From contig JAHBVU010000004.1 in assembly GCA_019637315.1 (NCBI GenBank), positions 1 through 64,000 of the forward strand: a stretch of 64,000 bases of DNA. The letters run 5' to 3'. This document shows, piece after piece, positions 42,690 through 51,482 of the stretch (position 1 is the first letter of the stretch; every line of letters begins with the position of its first letter). The translations under genes and the position numbers were made by a program. This stretch comes from Gemmatimonadales bacterium (GTDB taxonomy: Bacteria > Gemmatimonadota > Gemmatimonadetes > Gemmatimonadales > GWC2-71-9). The notes below the pieces were generated by a model. The model had not been told where the DNA came from, made no database searches, and saw only the letters and a list, made by a program, of their open reading frames with translations.

Positions 42690-43496
42690 GTGACAGTACC
42701 ATTCCGTTCGATCGGCCTGGCCAGTGCGCTGTGCGTCGGGGGAACTGTCCTCGCCGGCCCCGTACTGGCCCAAGAACGTGGTGTTATCAAAGGCGTAGTA
42801 GTCAACTTCGACTCCCAGCCTCTCGATCAGGCCAACGTCGAAATTTTTGGGGTCAGGCGTACCCAGGTAACCAATGCAACCGGCGAGTTCCGCTTTGAGG
42901 GACTCGAGGGCGGTCCGTATTGGTTCCGGGTCAGGCGTATCGGCCATGCCCCACTCACCTTCAGCATCAGCCTGCCGAGCAACGGCGAACGAGATCTTCG
43001 GATCGAGTTGATGGCCGTTCCCTATGAGCTGCCGGAGATTTCCGTTTCGGGTGGAATGACGGACCGGCGCTTCGCCGAGTTCCACTGGCGGCAACGAGCA
43101 GGATGGGGGCGGTTCTACACGTCGGACGAAATCAGCAGAACAGGCGCGGTAGAGCTGGTCGACGTGGTCCAACGGGGGCTGCCGATGTTCCCGCGCTACG
43201 TGCTGGAACAAGCCGGCGGACTCAACCATGAGCCGTCACTCACGTACATGGGCTTCCCCGGTCTTGGGGAGGCGGGCTACACCTACCAGCGGATGTCGCC
43301 CGGATACCTCGGCCAAACCGCGAACTGCCCGCCAGGGCTGTCGATCAACGGCAACTCGGCAATGCCCGGCATTCCTCTGCGGCATATTCGCCTGACCGAT
43401 GTCGAAGCCGTCGAGGTCTATCGAGCTCGCTGGGTTCCCGATCAGATGCGCAATCCCCAGACGATCTGCGGCCTGATCGTCGTCTGGCTCAAGTAG
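42690..43496 (+). CDS. Exported protein with carboxypeptidase-regulatory-like domain
   Basis: 268 residues from a GTG with GGAGGCGG 2 bases upstream. Signal peptide (GLASALCVGGTVLAGPVLAQE), then a CarboxypepD_reg-like beta-sandwich (GVIKGVVVNFDSQPLDQANVE; TNATGEFRFEGLEGGPYWFRV; LRIELMAVPYELPEISVSGG). The C-terminal half looks like an isolated TonB plug-type region (DVEAVEVYRARWVPDQM) without a barrel. Possibly an adaptor or an envelope protein of unknown role; common in Gemmatimonadota-like genomes. Confidence 0.75.
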   Translation: MTVPFRSIGLASALCVGGTVLAGPVLAQERGVIKGVVVNFDSQPLDQANVEIFGVRRTQVTNATGEFRFEGLEGGPYWFRVRRIGHAPLTFSISLPSNGERDLRIELMAVPYELPEISVSGGMTDRRFAEFHWRQRAGWGRFYTSDEISRTGAVELVDVVQRGLPMFPRYVLEQAGGLNHEPSLTYMGFPGLGEAGYTYQRMSPGYLGQTANCPPGLSINGNSAMPGIPLRHIRLTDVEAVEVYRARWVPDQMRNPQTICGLIVVWLK

Positions 43497-43646
43497 GGTG
43501 CAAGAATCCGCCCTCGGCCGCCCCTGGTATCGTGGGGTCCGGGGGCGTGGTATCTTGTGAGACGGCCCCCAGACAGATGCAGCCGGGGCCTCGGTTTCGC
43601 CCTCGTTCCTGAGGCGTGTACTACTGCATCACTGAGGTCCGACCCG

Positions 43647-44147
43647 ATGGAAACACACTCTCTGCCGACACCGCTGAATCGCCGTTCCGCTGTCGCCCAC
43701 TTGGCGATGGGCCTTGCCGCGCTGACCGGGTGGACCCGGTTGGCTCAGGCACAAACCCAGGCGAAGACTCCGCTCGTGACCTACAAGGATGCCAACTGCG
43801 GTTGCTGCGGTGTCTGGGTTGACCACATCAAGGCCAACGGATTCGAGGCGTCGGTTACCGATGTGCCCGATATGCGATCGATCAGGACGCGATACAAGAT
43901 CCCCGGCAACCTCACGAGCTGCCACACCTCGGTGGTTGGGGGGTATGTCGTCGAAGGGCATGTGCCCGCGTCCGATATTCGACGCCTGCTCAAGGAAAAG
44001 CCGCAGGGAATCGTCGGCCTGACCATCCCCGGCATGCCGGCCAGCGCCCCCGGAATGGACATGCAGCCATTCCAACCGTATGAGGTGCTTAGCTTTACGG
44101 CTGATGGCAAGACTGCGGTTTTCTCGAAGCACACCAAGGCGTTGTAG
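43647..44147 (+). CDS. DUF411 domain exported copper/metal-binding-like protein
   Basis: 166 residues. N-terminus with Tat-like NRRSAVAHLAMGLAALTGW and AQAQT processing region, then the DUF411 core: KDANCGCCGVWVDHIKANGF (Cys 51, 53, 54), LTSCHTSVVGGYVVEGHVP (Cys 92) and the FxxP-type ending. The CxCC motif suggests copper or other soft-metal binding. ATG 43647 has GAGGTCC upstream; the open frame runs 30 codons further but over a G-rich spacer. The 150-base gap before it contains a TATCTT hexamer near 43552. Confidence 0.82.
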   Translation: METHSLPTPLNRRSAVAHLAMGLAALTGWTRLAQAQTQAKTPLVTYKDANCGCCGVWVDHIKANGFEASVTDVPDMRSIRTRYKIPGNLTSCHTSVVGGYVVEGHVPASDIRRLLKEKPQGIVGLTIPGMPASAPGMDMQPFQPYEVLSFTADGKTAVFSKHTKAL

Positions 44148-44153
44148 TTACAA

Positions 44154-44888
44154 CTACCGTCCTGGCCGCCGCCCTCGGGCTGCGGCCAGGACATCCGCAC
44201 CCCCGTCCACAATCACCCGGGCCCGCTCAAAGATCGCATGCCACATCGATCGGGTCAGGCGACCCGTATTGGTGTTTTGCCGGCTGGGGTGATAGGACGC
44301 CAGCAGCCGCGGACCCGAGGGAAGCGCCGTCTCGACGGCATGGCCAAAGCGCGGTCGATCGGCAGGCCGAAAGCGATCCCACCAACCCGATGCTTTGAGA
44401 TAGCCGTCGTGGGCCATGCTGCCCAACGTGAGGACGAGTGAGAGCGGCGGGAGCAACTCCAGCTCTTTCGCCAGGTAGTCGCGGCAGTTCGTCAGCTCTT
44501 CAGGAGTCGGTTTATTGTCAGGCGGTGCACACCGGGCCACCGCTGTGATCCAGCACGCCGAGAGACCGAGCCCGTCGTCGCGTCCGGTCGAGGTGGCCTG
44601 GTTCGCGAAACCAAATCGATGGAGCGCCTCGTAGAGCCAGTCGCCGCTCGAATCACCGGTAAACATTCGGCCAGTGCGATTGGCGCCGTGCGCGGCCGGA
44701 GCCAAGCCGACGATGAGGAGTTTTGCGTCGGGATCGCCAAACCCCGGCACCGGCCTGCCCCAATAGTCCTGGTGCCGGAACCTGGCCACCTTGGTCTCGG
44801 CAACGAGGGTGCAGTACTTCCGGAGCCGGGAACACCGGTTGCATCGCACGATCGAATGATCGAGCTTGTCGAGGCGGGAACGAGACAT
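44154..44888 (-). CDS. udgB: Family 5 uracil-DNA glycosylase
   Basis: 244 residues. The motif GLAPAAHGANRTGRMFTGD and the SYHPSRQNT motif identify the UdgB type, which removes uracil, hypoxanthine and other deaminated bases and lacks the usual catalytic Asp. Cys 16 and 19 (CNRC) with later cysteines fit the family's iron-sulfur cluster. No good ribosome site; a TAGCAT hexamer lies 6 bases before the ATG. Convergent with DUF411, ends 6 bases apart. Confidence 0.93.
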   Translation of the reverse strand: MSRSRLDKLDHSIVRCNRCSRLRKYCTLVAETKVARFRHQDYWGRPVPGFGDPDAKLLIVGLAPAAHGANRTGRMFTGDSSGDWLYEALHRFGFANQATSTGRDDGLGLSACWITAVARCAPPDNKPTPEELTNCRDYLAKELELLPPLSLVLTLGSMAHDGYLKASGWWDRFRPADRPRFGHAVETALPSGPRLLASYHPSRQNTNTGRLTRSMWHAIFERARVIVDGGADVLAAARGRRPGR

Positions 44889-44894
44889 GATAAG

Positions 44895-44900
44895 ATGCTA
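44895..44900 (-). promoter_or_regulatory. -10-like hexamer before udgB
   Basis: TAGCAT on the minus strand, then 6 bases, then ATG 44888, with no Shine-Dalgarno: candidate leaderless start. Confidence 0.3.
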
Positions 44901-44962
44901 GAACGGCCAGGGACCTCGGGTCAACCAACCCCGGCACGGCCCACGACACCTCCGGAGGCACT

Positions 44963-45241
44963 GTGAAGCAGATTCTCGCAATGCTGATCCCGATACTTGC
45001 GCTGACCATTCCGATCGTCGCCATTGCATCCAACGCCTGGCTCAAGGGACTCAAGCTCAAGGCCGACGCGGCCCGCGAAGGTCTGGGTGGGGGCGCGGAT
45101 CATCGTCTGGCAGCTCTGGAAGACGAGGTGGCACACCTCCGCAGCGAACTGGTGGAAGCGCAGGAGCGAATCGACTTCACGGAGCGGCTCCTGGCTCGGC
45201 GCAGCGACGAGGCTGCGCAACTCAACCGCCCTTCGAACTGA
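44963..45241 (+). CDS. Small membrane-anchored coiled-coil protein
   Basis: 92 residues from GTG 44963 with CCGGAGG just upstream. One N-terminal transmembrane helix (about 3-24), a short linker, then a charged heptad-like helix (RLAALEDEVAHLRSELVEAQERIDF) suited to dimerise. The layout resembles PspB-type proteins but no specific match is claimed. Divergent from udgB, convergent with an MFS gene. Confidence 0.65.
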   Translation: MKQILAMLIPILALTIPIVAIASNAWLKGLKLKADAAREGLGGGADHRLAALEDEVAHLRSELVEAQERIDFTERLLARRSDEAAQLNRPSN

Positions 45242-45248
45242 GTCTCCC

Positions 45249-45267
45249 GGCCGGGACGCTCCCGGCC
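45249..45267. terminator. Short convergent hairpin
   Basis: GGCCGGGA, 3-base loop, TCCCGGCC, between the coiled-coil gene and the MFS gene; weak bidirectional terminator. Confidence 0.5.
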
Positions 45268-45283
45268 CGAGGCAAACCGGACC

Positions 45284-46639
45284 TTAGACCGACGCGGCCT
45301 CGCGAATGCCGCGGTCGACGTCGATCCGCGACAGCAGAATCGCACCGACCACGAAAAAGACGAGAACCAGCGCCACCCCGGCCCGGCGCGACCCGAATCC
45401 GTCAGCCACAAAGCCAAATCCCACGCCGAGTATGCTGCCGAAGCGGGCAAACATGCCCCAGAAGCCAAACATCTGGGCCGAACGCTCCTTGGGCGACAAC
45501 AATCCGACGACGGTGCGGCTCGAGGCCTGCGTTGCCCCGATACCGGCACCAGCAAAGAGCCCCAGGCCATAAAACAGTTTCTTGGGCTCGACGCCAAGCA
45601 CGCTGCTCAGCGTGGCCAGGAAGTAGATCCCGAGCACTCCAACGATCCACCAGAACAGGGTCAGCATCACCGTCCGCTTCGGACCGAGCACGCCCTCGAG
45701 CATGCCGAAGCCGACGGCGCCGGCCACCGCCGACAACTGTAGGAAGAGAAAGAGCACGACAAATTCGCCACCAGTCAGTCCGATTTCCTCGCGCGCATAG
45801 ATGCCGACGAACTTGACGATGGCATCGAGGCCTGCCATGTAGACCATGAAGGCAATCAGGAAGCGGAACAGCACCTGATACTGTCGGGCGACGGCAAAGG
45901 TGCTGCGCAGCTCGGCCAACCCTGCGCGCACCAGCTGCATCGTAGAGGCATGTTCGAAACCGGGGGCCGGCTTGGAGCGGTTGCGCAGCAGGAGAAAGGT
46001 CGGCAGCGCAGCGACCACGAAGAAGATGGCGGTCGCTACCATCGCGACCTGGTTCTGGCTGACGTACCGGGCAGGGTCGGACACGGGGTCCGCCGTGATG
46101 ATCACCTGCGATGCCAGCACCACGCTGGCGAGGCCGCCGAAGTATCCGATACCCCAACCGAGGCCGGAGATCTTGCCCATGTTGTCGCGGGTGGCAATCT
46201 CCGGCAGAAAACTCGCGCAGAACGCCTCGCTCAGCATGAAGCCGGTATTCCCGATCACGATGAGACCGATGGCCAGCCAGATGTTGCCCGGCTGGGCCAG
46301 GTACAGGGCCGCCGTGCCTAGAGCGCAGATGAGGCAACTGGCCACGAGCCAGGCCTTCTTGCGGCCGCTCTTGTCGATGATGGCTCCGGTCAGCGGCGAC
46401 AGCAGAATGGCCGAGACCATCGACAGCAGAATGGCAACCGACCAGTACGAATCGCGCGCGGTGGAATCAGGCGGGACGATGTACGAGACGAAGAAGGCAC
46501 TGTAAACGGCCGTGATGACGACGGTGGTGTACGACGAGTTGGCAAAATCGAACATCGCCCAGCCGAAGATCTCGCGTCGGGTAACCGGCGGAGACTCGAC
46601 AAGCACGTCGGACGGAGCCTCGTGCAGCGGGACGGTCAT
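45284..46639 (-). CDS. MFS transporter, UMF1/Atg22-like
   Basis: 451 residues, 12 transmembrane helices. The UMF1 hallmark WAMFDFANSSYTTVV is near the N-terminus, and the MFS loop 2-3 motif appears as SPLTGAIIDKSGRKKAWL. The yeast relative Atg22 exports amino acids from the vacuole; bacterial substrates are unknown. ATG 46639 follows from the usual N-terminus; the frame continues 18 codons upstream over the divergent spacer. Confidence 0.9.
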   Translation of the reverse strand: MTVPLHEAPSDVLVESPPVTRREIFGWAMFDFANSSYTTVVITAVYSAFFVSYIVPPDSTARDSYWSVAILLSMVSAILLSPLTGAIIDKSGRKKAWLVASCLICALGTAALYLAQPGNIWLAIGLIVIGNTGFMLSEAFCASFLPEIATRDNMGKISGLGWGIGYFGGLASVVLASQVIITADPVSDPARYVSQNQVAMVATAIFFVVAALPTFLLLRNRSKPAPGFEHASTMQLVRAGLAELRSTFAVARQYQVLFRFLIAFMVYMAGLDAIVKFVGIYAREEIGLTGGEFVVLFLFLQLSAVAGAVGFGMLEGVLGPKRTVMLTLFWWIVGVLGIYFLATLSSVLGVEPKKLFYGLGLFAGAGIGATQASSRTVVGLLSPKERSAQMFGFWGMFARFGSILGVGFGFVADGFGSRRAGVALVLVFFVVGAILLSRIDVDRGIREAASV

Positions 46640-46744
46640 GGCTGGTCCACGGTATGGGTGCAGGAATCTCGGTGCAGCGGCGCGTGCTGGCAATGCGGTT
46701 CGGGCTCTTGACCGCCGTCGACCCGCTCGTCAGCTTCGAGCACC

Positions 46745-47689
46745 ATGGCAACCAAACCCCTCCGCGTTCTGCTCGCTGGAGACCACGTCTCCGGCCTTCG
46801 CGATGCGATCGTCACGCATCGTCCCGACCTGCCCCTTACCATGAAACCGCTCGCCGAGATCACGGCCGACGACCTGGCCAAGGCCGAGGTCTACGTCGGG
46901 TTCCGACAACCGACCGCCGGATGGGGGCAGATCCGGTGGATCCACAGTATCGGAGCTGGCGTCGACGGCCTGCTGCGCGGCGAGCCCCTTCCCGACGGTG
47001 TTCTACTGACGAAGAGCAGCGAGGACTTTGGTCCTGCCATCGGCGAGTGGTGCCTGACGCGTGCCCTCTCGGTCAATCAGCGCCTCCGCCTTCTGGCCCA
47101 GGACCAGGCGGCAGCCCGATGGTGCAACGACGACGACCGGACGCCTGTCCTGCTGCGCAATCAACGGGTCGTTATACTCGGCACGGGTCAGGTTGGTCGG
47201 GGTATTGCCCGGAGTTTCCGGGCACTGGGCTGCAGGGTAACCGGCTTGTCTCGCAGCGGATCACCTGCCGATGGGTTCGACGCGGTGCACCTGGCAGCGT
47301 CGTTCGAGCAGGTCATTCCTGGAACGCACTGGCTCGTCCTCGCGGCGCCACACACCCCGCTGACCCGGCGGTTCCTCGATCGCAGCCGGATGCGCGCCTG
47401 CAACGGCGCCTACCTGATGAACGTCGGCCGAGGAGCCCTGATCGACGAAGGGGCACTGCCTGAGGCACTCGATCAGGGTTGGCTCAGCGGGGCGGCGCTC
47501 GATGTTTTTGAACAGGAGCCGCTGCCGGCCGATTCGCCGCTCTGGCATCATCCCCGCGTGGTGATCTCACCGCATGTCAGCGGACCAAGCACCGTCGAAG
47601 GTACCGTCGCGGGTTTCCTCGAGGCGCTGGCCGCCGTCGAGGCGGGAACGACGCCGCGCCTGGCCATCGATCCGAACCGGGGCTACTGA
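46745..47689 (+). CDS. D-2-hydroxyacid dehydrogenase family protein
   Basis: 314 residues. NAD-binding GTGQVG (146-151), catalytic Arg in NVGRGALIDE, Glu in DVFEQEPLP and His in SPHVSGPS are all present. It reduces a 2-keto acid to the D-hydroxy acid (or the reverse); the substrate cannot be told. Single gene ending in a strong hairpin. Confidence 0.92.
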   Translation: MATKPLRVLLAGDHVSGLRDAIVTHRPDLPLTMKPLAEITADDLAKAEVYVGFRQPTAGWGQIRWIHSIGAGVDGLLRGEPLPDGVLLTKSSEDFGPAIGEWCLTRALSVNQRLRLLAQDQAAARWCNDDDRTPVLLRNQRVVILGTGQVGRGIARSFRALGCRVTGLSRSGSPADGFDAVHLAASFEQVIPGTHWLVLAAPHTPLTRRFLDRSRMRACNGAYLMNVGRGALIDEGALPEALDQGWLSGAALDVFEQEPLPADSPLWHHPRVVISPHVSGPSTVEGTVAGFLEALAAVEAGTTPRLAIDPNRGY

Positions 47690-47700
47690 CGCTGAAAGCG

Positions 47701-47739
47701 ATCGACGCCGAGCGGAAACCAACTCCGCTCGGCGTCGAT
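47701..47739. terminator. Strong bidirectional hairpin
   Basis: A perfect 16-base inverted repeat (47701-47716 and 47724-47739) with a 7-base loop, between the convergent hydroxyacid dehydrogenase and Ig-repeat lipoprotein genes. No U-run. Confidence 0.7.
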
Positions 47740-47764
47740 GCGCGATGGTATGGGTCGCGCTTGC

Positions 47765-50296
47765 CTAGAACGTTCCGACCCGCGAGGTGAAGAGGATCTG
47801 GCCGGAGCTCGGGCAGGCTCCGGTGACGTTCGCGCCACCGCCCGACACCGTCCACGTTCCGTTGGACCCGGTTGCCGGCGCCCAGGCATTGTTCCACCCG
47901 GCCACGCCCGTGAAGTCGGGCGTGGTCAGGTCGACCGCCGTGCCACCCAAGTACGCAGCGGAGGCCATCAGGGAGACGGCCTGGCTGGTGACGCCGGTGG
48001 TGGTATACAGCGCCGTGGTCGAGGCCGCGGCTCCCGTCGGCAGCGTATACTGGAACCGGAAGCGCCGGTAGGGACCGCCTTCCGCACCAGGCGTAAGCGC
48101 CGCGATCGCTCCCGGCAGGGTCACACTGGTACCCGTCAGCGCGCCCATGAAGATCGAGGCACCCCGTGACGTACCGGCCTGTCCGCCACCCGAGAAGTTG
48201 TTGGCGGTGACGAACAGGGAATGCCGGTCGGTGGGCCGCTGCTGCGCAGCAGGCACGCCGTAGATCGAGAACGACGCCGTCGAGGCCTGGCCCAGACCGT
48301 ACAGCGGATGAACGTTGCACCCGACGCCTGTGTTGTACGCCATGGTGTGGATGACGGATTCACCGCCCAGCAAGCCACCGTTGATGGTGAGCGTCGCAGA
48401 CGCCGGTGCCACCGCCTCGGAGGCTCCGAAATCCAGGGTCGGCCCGACCGACCCACCGTCGGCGATCGCGGCCGTATTGATGTCGCGTCGGATGATGATC
48501 CGGTCATTCGAGCCTGGGCCCGCGACGAGATCGCCTCGATAGGCGACCAGGTCGAAGGTACCGTTCGCCACTCCCTGGATCGACGCCAACGTCTGGATGA
48601 AGCTGGCGGAGCCGACGCCGCCGCCGATCGAGACGCTCGCCGTGCTCGTGAACCCGGCGAGACCGGCCGTCTGCGCCGTGAGCGTCTTGCCGCCCGCCTC
48701 GATGTCGTCGCACAGGAAGACGGTGTTGATACCGAGCCACTCGGCCTGGCTGTAGTACTGGACCGCCACGGCGCTCGACCCGCCAGATCCCGTCACAAAG
48801 GCAAAGGCGCCACGGGATTCGGTGATGTTGAAGCTGTAGACCGTCCCGGTCGGAACCACCCGGGTCCAGGCACCATTGCCATTCTGCACCGCAGCCCAGA
48901 TCGGCCGCTCCGAGACCGGGCAGGCTGCGACGTCGATACTGACGTTGCCGCTGCCACCCGATGCCGGCGCGACTTGCAGACCGACATTGAGCGTCTTGTT
49001 TGCCAGACCAGTCGAGCTGCCTGTGACCGTCACCTGCTGCGCACCAGTCGCTGCGCCGGACGCGGCCTGGATCGTGAGAGTCGAGGTATTGCCGGTGGTG
49101 CTGGTCGGGTTGAGCGTCGCGGTGATTCCGGCCGGCAGCGCGCCGACCGACAGGGCAACCGGAGCGGTCAGATTGCCAACCCGGTTGATGTTGACTGTGA
49201 CGTTGACCGATGTCCCGCCCGCCTGAACATTGACGGTCCCCGCCGGCGCGAGCGACAGCGAATAGTCTGGCGCAGGACCGGTAACCGTCAGCGTCAGCGT
49301 GACCGTCTTTGGATCGAAGCCCTCGGCCTCGCTCCGTACGATCAGGTCATAGTTACCGGGAGCGACAGCGCCGCCGACCTGGATCGAGAGGGTCGATGTT
49401 GTCCCCGTTGTGGCTGGCGGCGTAAACGAGGCCGTGATACCAGGCGGGGTTCCGCCCTGCAGCGACAAGCTGACGCTGCCCGTGAAGTTGGTTCGGGTCA
49501 GGTTGACCGTGGTCTCTCCGCTGGCACCCTGGGCAAGCGAGAGAGTCGACGAGGAGAGCCCGAGCGTATAGGATGGTGGCGGCGGCGCAGCAGTGATCGT
49601 CAGCTGTACCACAGTAGTAGCCGCAGAGACTCCGTTGCCGGTCGCCCTGATCGTCAGTGGATACGTACCCGCTGCTGCGGTTCCGGCGCCGATCGTCAGC
49701 GTCGAGGTCGAGGTCGTGGTGAGCGATCCTGGCGCGAAGTTGGCCGTGAGCCCAATCGGCGATCCCTCGACCGACAGGGTGACTGCCTGGTCGTAGTTGG
49801 TCCGCGTCAGCGCAATCGCCACCGTGTTCGAGGCGCCCTGCGCGATGCTCAACGCGGTCGGGTTGGCTGAGATGGCAATGCTCGCCGGAATGGCGGTGAC
49901 CGTCAGGGTCACAGGCACGTTCACGGTTGCAACTCCAGCTCCCGATGCGGTGACCGTCAGGTTGTAAGTACCTGCGGCAACATTATTTGCCACGTTGACC
50001 GTGACCGTTCCGGTGGTCGTGCCGCCGCTGGTAGCTACGTTCGACGCGGCAGCCGTCACACCTGCGGGTGCACCAGTCGTTTCGATCGAGACGGCCCCGG
50101 TAAACCCGCCGCTCCGGGTGATCGTTGCCGTGAGGTTGTCCGAGCCACCCTGAGGTGCCGTAAGCGCCGTCTTACTGAGAGAGAGGGCGATTGCCGGGGT
50201 ACCCGGTCCCGAACCACCATCACCGGGATCAGAACCGCATGCCCCGAGGCCGAGAGCGACCGCCGTCGCAGCAAGCCAGCGTGTCCACCTGCCCAT
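47765..50296 (-). CDS. Large Ig-like repeat lipoprotein
   Basis: 843 residues. Lipobox LGLGAC (Cys 20) followed by a Gly-rich linker, four tandem beta-sandwich repeats of about 100 residues (36-136, 139-236, 243-339, 344-443), and a C-terminal domain (about 451-843) with four cysteines (near DVAACP, FLCDD, GVGCNV, TGACPS) of unknown fold. Probably anchored to the outer membrane and surface exposed, an adhesin or binding protein. ATG 50296 has GAGGAC upstream; the longer frame to 50425 overlaps the divergent phytoene synthase gene. Confidence 0.8.
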   Translation of the reverse strand: MGRWTRWLAATAVALGLGACGSDPGDGGSGPGTPAIALSLSKTALTAPQGGSDNLTATITRSGGFTGAVSIETTGAPAGVTAAASNVATSGGTTTGTVTVNVANNVAAGTYNLTVTASGAGVATVNVPVTLTVTAIPASIAISANPTALSIAQGASNTVAIALTRTNYDQAVTLSVEGSPIGLTANFAPGSLTTTSTSTLTIGAGTAAAGTYPLTIRATGNGVSAATTVVQLTITAAPPPPSYTLGLSSSTLSLAQGASGETTVNLTRTNFTGSVSLSLQGGTPPGITASFTPPATTGTTSTLSIQVGGAVAPGNYDLIVRSEAEGFDPKTVTLTLTVTGPAPDYSLSLAPAGTVNVQAGGTSVNVTVNINRVGNLTAPVALSVGALPAGITATLNPTSTTGNTSTLTIQAASGAATGAQQVTVTGSSTGLANKTLNVGLQVAPASGGSGNVSIDVAACPVSERPIWAAVQNGNGAWTRVVPTGTVYSFNITESRGAFAFVTGSGGSSAVAVQYYSQAEWLGINTVFLCDDIEAGGKTLTAQTAGLAGFTSTASVSIGGGVGSASFIQTLASIQGVANGTFDLVAYRGDLVAGPGSNDRIIIRRDINTAAIADGGSVGPTLDFGASEAVAPASATLTINGGLLGGESVIHTMAYNTGVGCNVHPLYGLGQASTASFSIYGVPAAQQRPTDRHSLFVTANNFSGGGQAGTSRGASIFMGALTGTSVTLPGAIAALTPGAEGGPYRRFRFQYTLPTGAAASTTALYTTTGVTSQAVSLMASAAYLGGTAVDLTTPDFTGVAGWNNAWAPATGSNGTWTVSGGGANVTGACPSSGQILFTSRVGTF
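48968..50191 (-). repeat. Four tandem ~100-residue Ig-like repeats
   Basis: Each unit has the pattern S-x-(T/L)-x-L-(S/T)-x-(A)QG, a Thr/Ser-rich middle, a PxG(I/L)TA-type motif and an AGxYxLTV close. Protein-level repeats have diverged, so there is no DNA-level direct repeat. Confidence 0.75.
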
Positions 50297-50396
50297 GAGT
50301 TGTCCTCGTAATAGATACTGGTATGGTTTGTTGATGTGACGAAGTCGCACCTTGCAGCAAGAATAGTTCCTTTTTCCTGGAAGGCATCTCCCAGCC

Positions 50397-51317
50397 ATGC
50401 CAAGCGATGCTGTCAGCGCAGGCAACGACGCCGCTGGGCTGATTGCACGATGCCAGGCGATCCTTTCGCACGGGTCGGCGAGCTTCTCGAGGGCCGCCCG
50501 GTTGCTCGAGCGAACAACCCGCGAAGGCTGCGTGCTGCTGTATGCCTGGGGTCGTCATTGCGATGACGTGATCGACGGTCAGACGCTCGGACAAGGCCAG
50601 CAGCGGGTCGACGCCGAGCTCTTGCCTGCGCGGCTGGCTCGATTGCGGGCCGAGACGGAGCGCGCGCTGACGGGTGAAGCCACCGAGCTTCCCTTCCAGG
50701 CGCTGGCCTTGCTGGTCCGCCGTCACCGCATTCCTCCGGACCTGCCCCGTGCCCTGCTGGACGGCATGGCAATGGACGTCGCCGGCAGGCGCTATCAGAC
50801 CCTGGACGAGTTGACCGACTACTGCCATTGCGTGGCAGGCGTGGTGGCGATCATGACCGGACGGATCATGGGCCTCGAACGCACCGTTCTTCTCGATCGG
50901 ATGGGCCGCCTCGGCCAGGCGGTCCAGCTCACCAACATTGCCCGCGATCTGGTCGACGATGCGGGTGCAGGCCGGATCTATGTCCCACTCGGATGGTTGC
51001 AGGCCGCCGGCATTCCCGACACGGGTCTCGGATGGACGAGTCGTCGGGCGGCGCTGGCCGGGGTGGCGCGGCGCCTGCTCGACGAGGCCGATTCCCGTTA
51101 TGCCGAGGCCGATCCCGTCATTGCGCAGCTTCCAGCCAGGTCGGCAGCCGCCGTCGCCGTGGGGCGAGCGCTCTACTCAGCAATCGGCACCGAGATCCGG
51201 CGGCGGGGGCCGCGGGCCTGGGACAGCCGCGTGACCGTCCCGAATCTACGGCGAAGCGTCCTGACGATGACCTGCCTGATCCGGACGATTGGCCGACGGC
51301 TCCGGCCGACGGGTTGA
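50397..51317 (+). CDS. crtB: Squalene/phytoene synthase family protein
   Basis: 306 residues. The first Asp-rich site is DDVID (56-60) and the second is NIARDLVDDAGAGRIYVP (from 180), the prenyl diphosphate/Mg-binding motifs of head-to-head isoprenoid synthases. It joins two geranylgeranyl or farnesyl diphosphates to phytoene or squalene-type product at the membrane. No desaturase is adjacent, so the pathway is split elsewhere. The symbol is by best pattern; a squalene synthase role is possible. The 165-base gap to 51483 shows nothing recognisable. Confidence 0.82.
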   Translation: MPSDAVSAGNDAAGLIARCQAILSHGSASFSRAARLLERTTREGCVLLYAWGRHCDDVIDGQTLGQGQQRVDAELLPARLARLRAETERALTGEATELPFQALALLVRRHRIPPDLPRALLDGMAMDVAGRRYQTLDELTDYCHCVAGVVAIMTGRIMGLERTVLLDRMGRLGQAVQLTNIARDLVDDAGAGRIYVPLGWLQAAGIPDTGLGWTSRRAALAGVARRLLDEADSRYAEADPVIAQLPARSAAAVAVGRALYSAIGTEIRRRGPRAWDSRVTVPNLRRSVLTMTCLIRTIGRRLRPTG

Positions 51318-51482
51318 ACCGCCTCCGCTACACCTCGGGATCAACCGGTCACGCAGGTTTCCTCACAGAACAACCCAGTCGACGGGCGGAAGATCGACCC
51401 GAGCCGGATTCCCGGCGGGGGCGCCCGTTCGATCAACGCCCGCCCTGCAATGACTCGAGGCGAGAGGACTTCAGATCCGCTG

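Noticed and set aside
44139-44154. Short GTTGTA/TACAAC palindrome at the DUF411 stop
   Set aside because: Only six base pairs, spanning a stop codon; likely chance.
50297-50425. N-terminal extension of the Ig-repeat lipoprotein
   Set aside because: Overlaps the divergent phytoene synthase start; a signal peptide with ribosome site begins at 50296.
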